A DNA stretch of 9,184 nt, taken from JAXHUK01 sp034189725 (lineage in GTDB: Bacteria > Chloroflexota > Dehalococcoidia > SZUA-161). A program made the translations under genes and the position numbers. Under the pieces are notes generated by a model. It was given only the letters and a program-made list of their open reading frames with translations. It was not told the DNA's origin and did not search any database. The stretch is taken from the NCBI GenBank assembly GCA_034189725.1, contig JAXHUK010000065.1:1-9184 (forward strand), in the 5' to 3' direction. Positions 1 to 5,104 of the stretch are shown here, in pieces. How positions within the stretch are numbered: the stretch's first letter is position 1; every line of letters begins with the position of its first letter.

Positions 1-359
1 CCTTCAGCCTGTTTAAACTCGGCCTGCGCATAGAAGCAGTTGCCGATGAGACAGAGCAGTGCTGCCTTTTGACTCCCTGTCGGTCCCTCACCGAGGGCTT
101 GCCGGAACGACGTGATGGCGTCATCGTATTTATATTGTTCCTTGTGCGCCATGCCCTCGGTGAACGGGTCTTTTATCTCGGGTTCAGCGGTGGGCAGGCC
201 ATCGAGGTATTCGGCTATGCGGCCAAGCTTGGTATCGATTTGAAGTAGCGTCTCCCCTTGGTCAGGTTTTCGCTTCCAAGGCTGACGTCGGATAAACTCA
301 TATATTGCGATAATGCCGACCATTATGCCTATTATGGTCGCTATCGTAGTTAAGTCCAT
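1..359 (-). CDS. Membrane-anchored TPR protein, N-terminal part (runs off left edge)
   Basis: Only the first 119 codons are in the window, and the C-terminus lies beyond position 1. An N-terminal hydrophobic helix (about residues 4-20, rich in Ile, Gly and Val) is followed by basic residues (RRQPWKRK), suggesting a single N-in membrane anchor with the rest in the cytoplasm. From about residue 65 there is a tetratricopeptide-like pattern. One helix pair is centred on YKYDDAITSFRQAL and the next starts ALLCLIGNCFYAQAEFKQAE, with the A/G/Y/A positions expected of TPRs. The start is the ATG at 359: an in-frame TAG lies two codons upstream, and a GGAG lies 14 nt upstream, a somewhat long spacing. 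TPR proteins are protein-interaction scaffolds, so the specific partner is unknown. A 9-codon leader ORF sits directly upstream. Confident as a gene and TPR protein; function not assigned. Confidence 0.75.
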   Translation of the reverse strand, partial: MDLTTIATIIGIMVGIIAIYEFIRRQPWKRKPDQGETLLQIDTKLGRIAEYLDGLPTAEPEIKDPFTEGMAHKEQYKYDDAITSFRQALGEGPTGSQKAALLCLIGNCFYAQAEFKQAE

Positions 360-377
360 GTGTTTCTAAGTAGCTCC

Positions 378-407
378 TTATTCACCGAATCTGAAGGAGT
401 AATTCAT
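378..407 (-). other. Possible 9-codon leader ORF ahead of the TPR gene
   Basis: On the minus strand an ATG at 407 sits 7 nt behind a TAGGAGA ribosome-binding site and opens a nine-residue ORF, MNYSFRFGE. It stops at a TAA that overlaps the GGAG preceding the TPR gene (TAAGGAG). The ribosome-binding site of this mini-ORF lies inside one arm of a near-perfect palindrome and would be sequestered if the RNA folded. This could be a translated leader coupled to the TPR gene or a chance occurrence; nothing independent supports translation. Confidence 0.25.
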
Positions 408-418
408 GAATTTCTCCT
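395..418. promoter_or_regulatory. 24-bp near-perfect palindrome
   Basis: The central 12 bp AATTCATGAATT is a perfect palindrome. It is extended on each side by AGGAG/CTCCT, with one mismatched pair (400/413). It lies 36 bp upstream of the TPR gene start. It could be an operator for a dimeric regulator. On the minus-strand transcript it could also be a hairpin that hides the ribosome-binding site of the small leader ORF. Which one, if either, cannot be told from sequence. Confidence 0.4.
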
Positions 419-568
419 AAGATGATTGACCACCATTTGCTGCGATGCTTTTATCCGCAGCAAATCCTGGCAGTGCTTATCGTGGATTATACTATCCACA
501 GGTGACAAATTGCAATTTCCATGCTCACTGGGGAGTGTTTTCTTCTGCACGTGTTGCACATGGGTTGC

Positions 569-666
569 AATCCCCCCTGCCCCCCTTTGAAAAAGGGGGG
601 AAAAGGACGCTTTGTAAAAGGGAGGCAAAGAAATCCCCCTTTGGAAAAGGGGGATTCAGGGGGATT
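569..666. repeat. REP-like C-run/G-run palindromic element (pair)
   Basis: Two hairpins lie side by side. The first pairs CCCCCCTTT (580-588) with AAAGGGGGG (592-600). The second is an 11-bp perfect stem, AATCCCCCTTT (632-642) with AAAGGGGGATT (646-656), around a 3-nt loop. Outer arms AATCCCCCCTG (569-579) and CAGGGGGATT (657-666) are also inverted, so the whole is one nested palindrome. Elements of this C-run/G-run type are known as dispersed intergenic repeats in many environmental bacteria. On the minus strand the second hairpin is followed by TTTCTTT, so it could also terminate transcripts coming from amrA. Confidence 0.65.
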
Positions 667-691
667 CTTTTGAAAATACCATCTACCCCGA

Positions 692-769
692 TCACCCTGA
701 GCCCTTCGGTAAACTCAGGACAGGCCTGTCGAAGGGCCGTTCATGGTTCGACTGGCTCACCACGAACGG
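692..769. repeat. Second REP-like palindromic repeat (CCCTGAG / CGAAGGGC family)
   Basis: This is a block of overlapping inverted repeats. CCTGAG (696-701) pairs with CTCAGG (714-719). GCCCTTCG (701-708) pairs with CGAAGGGC (730-737). CCGTTCATGGT (737-747) pairs with ACCACGAACGG (759-769) with one mismatch. I recognise this as resembling a dispersed palindromic repeat common in environmental bacterial genomes. It lies between the end of amrA and the previous repeat. Together they fill most of the gap at 360-826, in which I see no convincing gene. Confidence 0.6.
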
Positions 770-826
770 AAACTGTCATGGCTGTTTTCACAGTGTGCAG
801 TGCTGGTGGTCGATATGATTGGCTCG

Positions 827-1345
827 CTACCGGTATCTCTTGACCTCGAACCTGTAGAGGTTGACCGGCCCGCCCATGACCAATCCTGCCTTCTGGCGGC
901 AGATGTCTATCTGCTGCTCCACGGTATTCACCCCTTCGATGTCGGGGAGCAGCAACCCGCGCCGGCTGCCACTTTCCACGATCAGGCCATACCTTTTGGG
1001 GTCGAGCTCTTGCTCGCTCTCCACGAACTCTGGCGGGGTGAGCACATCGACGCTGTAGGTCAGGTGGGGCAACTCGTTGGGGGTCACCGGCGGGAAGCGG
1101 GTATCACGTGTCGATGAGCTTATGGCGTTATTGATTATCTCCTCGGCGACGTTGGCATGCATTGGCTCAAATGTGCCGATGCAGCCTCGCAGCTCGCCGT
1201 GCTTTCTGATGGTGACGAAGACGCCTGCCTTTTCCTTCATCTCCGGAGTAAGTGAAGATGGGCGGGGGATCTTGTGCTGTTTTATATAGCTCTCTACGGT
1301 CTCTTTGGCCAGTTTTGTCAGCGGGTGCATTTCCTCTCGTTGCAT
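827..1345 (-). CDS. amrA: AmmeMemoRadiSam system protein A (AMMECR1 family)
   Basis: This complete 172-aa protein has the length and motifs of the AMMECR1 family. The signature LRGCIG is at residues 52-57. DTRFPPVTPNEL follows at about 81-92, a GLLLPD segment at about 130-135, and CRQKAGL near the C-terminus (149-155). AMMECR1 proteins are soluble; in many archaea and bacteria the gene travels with a Memo-family gene and a radical SAM gene, as here. Its biochemical role is not established; a part in a modification reaction together with AmrB and AmrS is an inference from co-occurrence. The ATG at 1345 is preceded by GAGGTGG at short spacing. The second Met (residue 6) is less likely because its AGAGG is too close. 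It is the last gene of the amrS-amrB-amrA run, 56 bp after amrB. Family assignment is secure. Confidence 0.93.
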   Translation of the reverse strand: MQREEMHPLTKLAKETVESYIKQHKIPRPSSLTPEMKEKAGVFVTIRKHGELRGCIGTFEPMHANVAEEIINNAISSSTRDTRFPPVTPNELPHLTYSVDVLTPPEFVESEQELDPKRYGLIVESGSRRGLLLPDIEGVNTVEQQIDICRQKAGLVMGGPVNLYRFEVKRYR

Positions 1346-1401
1346 AGTCCACCTCGCTATTATATCGGTGTTCGGTTGCCAGCTTTCTGGTTCCTGAATG
1401 C

Positions 1402-2208
1402 TTATGATATTAGTATACCAGCATACCCCACTACACTGGAGTAGTCACCGGTGTGATCACCGCTTGTGAGGTAGCTCACCAGCTCCGTTTGTTTCGCTCC
1501 CAGAACCCTGGCGGCGGAGATGAGCGCAATCGTCGGTGCATAGCCACACATCGATATATCTAGCTCCTTAATGCGACTCATGAGCTCGTCCTCGTTAAGC
1601 TCGAGTATGGCGTCTATGGCCTGTGTGTCTTTTTGCCGGGCCGATTCCCGGGATTCGTAGTGGGTCATGTCGCTGCTGGCGATAATAACTGCCTCTGATC
1701 CTAGCTCCTTGATTGACTCGGCTATCTCTATGCCGATCTCTTTATAGACGGCAAGTCGGGCATGGGAGAGCACGATGGGCACTATCTTGACATCGCGCCT
1801 GAGGTATTGCAGAAACGGAATCTGAACCTCGATAGAGTGCTCGAACAGATGTGCCACCTCGTCTTCCTCGAGGTGCGCTGATCTGGCCAAGATATGTTTC
1901 GCCAGGCGTGAGTCGATTTCCACCTCACCCAGCGGTGTTTTCCATGAGCCCCCGGTCATGATGCTGAAGGGTTTCCCCGTACCTCTGTGGTTGGGACCCA
2001 GTATGATGAATGTATCCTTGAGCCGGATTCTGGATATAACCTCGCCGGTAACTGCCCCGGAGTAGATGTACCCTGCATGGGGCGATACCAACCCGATGGC
2101 GTCTCTTTTCGGCGCTGTTTTATTGATGAATCCCTTGATCTGTGCTTCCAGCGTAGAGCGCGATGCCGGATAAAACTGACCTGCGACAATCGGTTCTCTA
2201 ACTACCAT
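1402..2208 (-). CDS. amrB: AmmeMemoRadiSam system protein B (Memo family)
   Basis: This is a 268-aa Memo-like protein of normal family length. It starts with VREPIVAGQFYPAS, the usual opening of the family. Candidate metal or active-site residues are H44 (SPHAGY), H74 (GPNHRG), H124 (EHSIEVQ), D180/H183 (SSDMTHY) and C221 (CGYAP). The fold resembles extradiol ring-cleavage dioxygenases; human MEMO1 is a metal-binding relative, but no substrate is known for the bacterial proteins. I chose the ATG at 2208 because an excellent AAGGAGG lies 6-7 nt upstream and the family homology begins there. The frame stays open upstream to 2532, but that part is translated tandem repeat and is not protein. The TATAAA at 2260-2265 on this strand could be a -10 box, though no good -35 accompanies it, so transcription from amrS is the default view. 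Confidence 0.93.
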   Translation of the reverse strand: MVVREPIVAGQFYPASRSTLEAQIKGFINKTAPKRDAIGLVSPHAGYIYSGAVTGEVISRIRLKDTFIILGPNHRGTGKPFSIMTGGSWKTPLGEVEIDSRLAKHILARSAHLEEDEVAHLFEHSIEVQIPFLQYLRRDVKIVPIVLSHARLAVYKEIGIEIAESIKELGSEAVIIASSDMTHYESRESARQKDTQAIDAILELNEDELMSRIKELDISMCGYAPTIALISAARVLGAKQTELVSYLTSGDHTGDYSSVVGYAGILIS

Positions 2209-2282
2209 AACTCCCTCCTTCCAGCCCCTTAGTTCATGGTTATTGCTCTTTGAGAGATTTTTATACCACAAAGCCCTCGGAT

Positions 2283-2579
2283 GTCTGCTTCGCGATGATA
2301 CGGCAGACATTGGGTCTGCTTGATCCTGATAAGGTAGACACGGGGGTCTGTTTCCTCCTGATAAGGCAGACACGGGGGTTTGTTTCCTCCTGATAAGGCA
2401 GACACGGGGGTCTGCTTGATTCTGATAGGGCAGACACGGGGGTCTGCTTGATTCTGATAGGCAGACACAGGGTCTGCTTGATCCTGATATGGGCAGACAT
2501 TGGGTCTGCTTGATCCTGATATGGGCAGACATTGGGTCTGCTTGATCCTGATATGGGCAGACACAGGGGTCTGCCCCTA
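2283..2579. repeat. Tandem array of nine 31-32-bp palindromic repeats between amrS and amrB
   Basis: Nine direct copies are marked by GCAGAC (once GTAGAC) at 2303, 2334, 2366, 2398, 2430, 2461, 2493, 2525 and 2557, a period of 31-32 bp. A typical unit reads TCTGCTTGATCCTGATATGG followed by GCAGACAYNGGG. GTCTGC and GCAGAC within each unit are inverted, so every unit can form a hairpin. The last copy extends to an 8-bp stem (2555-2562 with 2569-2576) that abuts the amrS stop codon. Two neighbouring units (before 2493 and before 2525) are identical, while outer units diverge. No unique spacers are present. The array fills most of the 371-bp amrS-amrB gap and would be transcribed with the operon. 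Confidence 0.9.
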
Positions 2580-3599
2580 CTATTTAATTCTGAAGTTGAG
2601 ATTTGCTCCGCAAAAGCGGCATCTGGAGCCATCCAGACCGTCCACTTCGGTGTGGTACCCCATGCGTTTTACTACCGTGCGGCCACAGGAGTAGCAGACG
2701 GTGTTCTCACCTTCGTGGCCGGGCATGTTGCCCACGTAAACGAAGCGGAGTCCCACGTTTCGCCCGATGTCATAGGCACGATTGAGCGTCCCCACTGGCG
2801 TCGGTGGCAGGTTTTGCAGTTCATACATGGGATGGAACCGGGTGACATGCCAGGGGGTGAGTTCACCGAGGTGGTCCCGGATCCAGGTAGCGATGCCTGT
2901 GAGTTGGTCATCATCGTCGTTCATTGTGGGAATGATGTTGGTAATCACCTCGACATGCATCCCCCATTTATGCTGTGCCCTCTCGGCGACTTCAAGGATA
3001 CCTCGCCATTTCGATATCTTTGCCAGTTGCTTGTAGAAGGAGTCGGAGAAACCCTTGATGTCTACTCTCCAGGCATCGAGGTAAGGCCCTATGGCATCCA
3101 GTGCCTCGGGCGTGGAGTACCCGTTGGTCACATATACGGTATACAGTCCTTCTGCTTTGGCGAGCCTGGCTGCATCTAACGTGTATTCCAGCCAGATTCC
3201 AGGCTCGTTATAGGTCCAGGAGATTCCCTCGCAATCGTTGCGTTTCGCTAATTCGATTGAGGACTCAGGTGAGATATGCTGCGAGCCGTGCATCCCTTCC
3301 CTGGACGTCAAACAGGATATCTGCCAGTTCTGGCAGTGCTTGCAGTGGAAATTACAGCCCCACCCTCCCAGAGAAAAGACCCTGCTTTGAGGATGGAAGT
3401 GGAACAATGGCTTTTTTTCGATCGGGTCGACTGCAACGGACGATACCTCTGCGTAGTTCAGGATGTGGAGGACGCCATCGATATTTTGACGCATGCGGCA
3501 AAGCCCGAATCTGCGATTATTAATTACGCAACGCCACTGGCAGACATGGCAGCGAACCGCGGAGCCAGCGAGTTTTTCATACAACATCGCCTCTTGCAT
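2580..3599 (-). CDS. amrS: AmmeMemoRadiSam system radical SAM enzyme
   Basis: This complete 339-aa radical SAM protein carries the [4Fe-4S] cluster motif C82-x3-C86-x2-C89 (GCNFHCKHCQNW), in which the three cysteines bind the cluster that cleaves S-adenosylmethionine. Two further cysteine sets frame the barrel: C17, C20, C24 and C34 at the N-terminus, and C302, C305, C327 and C330 at the C-terminus. The latter look like a zinc-ribbon or rubredoxin-like knuckle. PIEKKPLFHFHP and SWTYNEP are typical of this family, which is related to pyruvate formate-lyase activating enzymes. The substrate is unknown. The ATG at 3599 has GGGGGA about 8 nt upstream. It heads the amrS-amrB-amrA run; its stop codon touches the repeat array. 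Function within a system with AmrA and AmrB is inferred from constant co-occurrence. Confidence 0.94.
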   Translation of the reverse strand: MQEAMLYEKLAGSAVRCHVCQWRCVINNRRFGLCRMRQNIDGVLHILNYAEVSSVAVDPIEKKPLFHFHPQSRVFSLGGWGCNFHCKHCQNWQISCLTSREGMHGSQHISPESSIELAKRNDCEGISWTYNEPGIWLEYTLDAARLAKAEGLYTVYVTNGYSTPEALDAIGPYLDAWRVDIKGFSDSFYKQLAKISKWRGILEVAERAQHKWGMHVEVITNIIPTMNDDDDQLTGIATWIRDHLGELTPWHVTRFHPMYELQNLPPTPVGTLNRAYDIGRNVGLRFVYVGNMPGHEGENTVCYSCGRTVVKRMGYHTEVDGLDGSRCRFCGANLNFRIK

Positions 3600-3698
3600 A
3601 GCTGCTTCCCCCGGGATGAGGCAAATTTACGTCGGTGGTAAGCGAAGTCTATCACATCGATTGGCCGATGTCTATCTGTGATGGCTATACAAAGACAC
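3600..3698. promoter_or_regulatory. Divergent intergenic region with inverted repeats
   Basis: This stretch separates amrS (minus) from the plus-strand membrane-protein unit. It holds an inverted repeat, ACATCG (3654-3659) with CGATGT (3666-3671). A second, ACTTGC (3697-3702) with GCAAGT (3707-3712), overlaps the -35 box of the plus-strand promoter. Both could be operator sites or RNA hairpins. I see no convincing -35/-10 pair for amrS, although a minus-strand promoter must lie here or upstream. Confidence 0.3.
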
Positions 3699-3727
3699 TT
3701 GCCAAAGCAAGTATAAGGGGCTAGAAT
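3699..3727 (+). promoter_or_regulatory. Sigma-70-type promoter for the leader ORF and tail-anchored protein
   Basis: TTGCCA (3699-3704, five of six matches to the -35 consensus) is followed after exactly 17 bp by TAGAAT (3722-3727, five of six matches to the -10 consensus). A start near 3734 would give an untranslated leader of about 60 nt before the small ORF at 3795. The -35 lies inside a 6-bp stem/4-nt loop inverted repeat (3697-3712), so a repressor site is conceivable. Confidence 0.6.
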
Positions 3728-3794
3728 TGGTGTATTCAGCCGTGAATGGTTGATGGGCTGTTGTTTGATATTCTATTGGGTGTGGAGGAAGTCC

Positions 3795-3863
3795 ATGAAC
3801 CGAATGTTCACTGAAGGTAATGTTATTTATCCATGTAGTGAGAGCAGGAAATATTGGTGGTAA
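3795..3863 (+). CDS. Possible 22-aa leader peptide ending in Trp-Trp
   Basis: An ATG at 3795, preceded by a strong GGAGGA ribosome-binding site (spacing about 6 nt), opens a 22-codon ORF that ends YWW-stop. The stop at 3861-3863 lies 9 nt before the ATG of the tail-anchored protein gene. The stop overlaps that gene's own weak TAAGGA site, so translation of the two could be coupled. The ribosome-binding site here is better than the one of the main gene, which argues for real translation. Two adjacent Trp codons just before the stop recall attenuation leaders, but I see no clear terminator/antiterminator pair, so that role is speculative. Confidence 0.4.
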   Translation: MNRMFTEGNVIYPCSESRKYWW

Positions 3864-3872
3864 GGATAAAAA

Positions 3873-4154
3873 ATGGCTAAGAAATCACGCAAGACAGCTG
3901 TAAAATACTCGGAGTTGAGTAAATCAGGTAAGAAACGACAACCGAATAGACCCAGTGTTCCCCCCAGTGTTCCAACGAGGGTAGTATCCACATCGGAGAC
4001 TGAGAAAGTTGTTCGTCCTGTCAGGACGAGGCAGGTTGAACCGAAGAAAAAACTTCCATCATATCAGTATGTGAGATTGGATTTGCGGAGGATTGGCATC
4101 CTGGCCGGAGTGATGGTTATTATTCTGATTTTGTTGAGCTTCGTCTTGGGTTAG
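3873..4154 (+). CDS. Small basic protein with C-terminal membrane anchor
   Basis: This is a 93-aa protein I do not recognise. Residues 1-73 are strongly basic and low in hydrophobic residues (many Lys and Arg, plus SVPPSVP), hence probably disordered and cytoplasmic. Residues 74-92 (IGILAGVMVIILILLSFVL) form one hydrophobic helix ending at the C-terminus, so it resembles a tail-anchored protein with the N-terminus in the cytoplasm. The start ATG has a modest TAAGGA at about 7 nt spacing, overlapping the stop of the upstream leader ORF. It is the only substantial plus-strand gene in the window. Its stop codon overlaps the stop of the converging neighbour (4151-4154). The basic domain could bind membrane lipid, nucleic acid or an acidic protein; none of this can be decided from sequence. 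Confidence 0.7.
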   Translation: MAKKSRKTAVKYSELSKSGKKRQPNRPSVPPSVPTRVVSTSETEKVVRPVRTRQVEPKKKLPSYQYVRLDLRRIGILAGVMVIILILLSFVLG

Positions 4155-4936
4155 AAATCCTCATCATCCTCGTCGGGATCTATCACATCTGAGTGCATTC
4201 TCGAAAACGGCAGGAGCGGGCCGCCCTTTTCCCCGGATTTTCTTCTCCTGGAGGGGAGTTTTCCTATTTCTTCCTTTACCTCAGATATCTTCTGTTCGGG
4301 ATTGCCGACAGTTAGATCCACGACTACGCCACGTGCTCCAAGGCTCCAAAAGGACTCCAGGTTACTGGTTGCCAGATCGCTAGGTAGAGCTATTATAAGG
4401 TGTTTGCTTAGTCCCCTGATGAGTCTGTGATATGCCATAACCTGACTGATGCTGAGGGAGGCTTCACCTTCATTTGCCACAGGGAGGAGCACCGCATCAA
4501 TAGACAAGTGGTTTGCTGTTCTTATGAGACCTCCGCCTGAAGAAGGCTCCATTCTCAGCACCTTACCGATTCGATCTTCATCGAGAATTGTTGCCGGGGT
4601 TTTGTCCGGATTGAGTATGATAAAGTCACACTCTGTTTTAACAAGCTGCTCGCTGTCTTCTTTAGTCAGTGTGTCCAGGGATACACCCCATGGAACGGAG
4701 AGCTTGGTGCTGCTCAGTCGAGCCAGTGTATCTTTGTTCCCCCGAGATTCAGTGTTCAACAGTAGTATGTCGGCACCCGCTTGTGTAGCGGTAGTGGCCA
4801 GTTCGGAATCTCCTGCAGGCATATCTGCGATGATTAGCATCTGTGGCGTCTTTTCTCTGGATGCTGAAACCCCGAAACCAATAGGTTGAGTTCCCCCATC
4901 TGAGATGTGCTTCAGTTTCTCTAAAAGCCTGCTCAT
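4151..4936 (-). CDS. Conserved-looking hypothetical protein, alpha/beta (barrel-like) with acidic tail
   Basis: This is a 261-aa soluble protein that I cannot assign to a named family. It has regularly spaced short hydrophobic strands, each followed by a likely helix: QMLIIADM (32-39), ADILLLN (55-61), VPWGVSL (81-87), CDFIILNP (103-110), IDAVLLPV (146-153), HLIIALPS (179-186) and ARGVVVDL (201-208). This is the rhythm of a TIM-barrel-type enzyme or sensor. The last 35 residues are different: a basic stretch (SRRRKSGEKGG, 229-239) and then a very acidic end (DPDEDDEDF). The ATG at 4936 has AAGGTGA 4-5 nt upstream and a good promoter 35-64 bp upstream, so it is probably transcribed separately from the che genes. 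No catalytic motif is recognised. Real gene: likely; function: unknown. Confidence 0.75.
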   Translation of the reverse strand: MSRLLEKLKHISDGGTQPIGFGVSASREKTPQMLIIADMPAGDSELATTATQAGADILLLNTESRGNKDTLARLSSTKLSVPWGVSLDTLTKEDSEQLVKTECDFIILNPDKTPATILDEDRIGKVLRMEPSSGGGLIRTANHLSIDAVLLPVANEGEASLSISQVMAYHRLIRGLSKHLIIALPSDLATSNLESFWSLGARGVVVDLTVGNPEQKISEVKEEIGKLPSRRRKSGEKGGPLLPFSRMHSDVIDPDEDDEDF

Positions 4937-4970
4937 GTTTCACCTTCGTTTGCTGCTACTTCTAGAACGT

Positions 4971-5000
4971 AGCATACCTTTAGTCGAAGTATGATGTCAA
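4971..5000 (-). promoter_or_regulatory. Sigma-70-type promoter for the 261-aa protein gene
   Basis: Read on the minus strand, a perfect TTGACA (-35, plus-strand 4995-5000) is followed after 18 bp by TATGCT (-10, plus-strand 4971-4976; four of six consensus matches). The start point would be near 4964, about 28 nt before the ATG at 4936. It makes the gene independent of the che operon upstream. The rest of the gap at 5001-5104 shows no strong terminator; only a weak GACG/CGTC stem lies just after the stop at 5105. Confidence 0.6.
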
Positions 5001-5104
5001 GTCGGGCAGTGGATAGCCAGGTTACGGAATATGCATATAGTGGTTCGGATTTAAGCTGTACGTAGATATGCGCTGATAGTACGACGCTTTAAGCTAACGT
5101 CATT

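Noticed and set aside
445..843. Plus-strand open frame of 132 codons, and an overlapping minus-strand one at 404-628
   Set aside because: Both run through the palindromic repeats, have low-complexity repeat-derived products and lack good ribosome-binding sites.
743..1289. Plus-strand frames opposite amrA (743-1117, 861-1058, 1077-1289)
   Set aside because: They are antisense shadows of a gene with clear AMMECR1 motifs.
2209..2532. N-terminal extension of AmrB in the same open frame (about 108 residues, Cys/Pro/Gln-rich)
   Set aside because: It is translated tandem repeat. Other frames through the array are open too, and the family homology and a strong ribosome-binding site both start at 2208.
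2283..2579. CRISPR array
   Set aside because: The units are contiguous degenerate direct copies with no unique spacers, and no cas genes are visible.
2500..3523. Plus-strand frames opposite amrS, including one of 215 codons
   Set aside because: They are antisense to a gene with an intact radical SAM motif and show no domain of their own.
5060..5104. Intrinsic terminator after the FliM-N-like gene
   Set aside because: Only a 4-5-bp GACG/CGTC stem without a following T-run is present.
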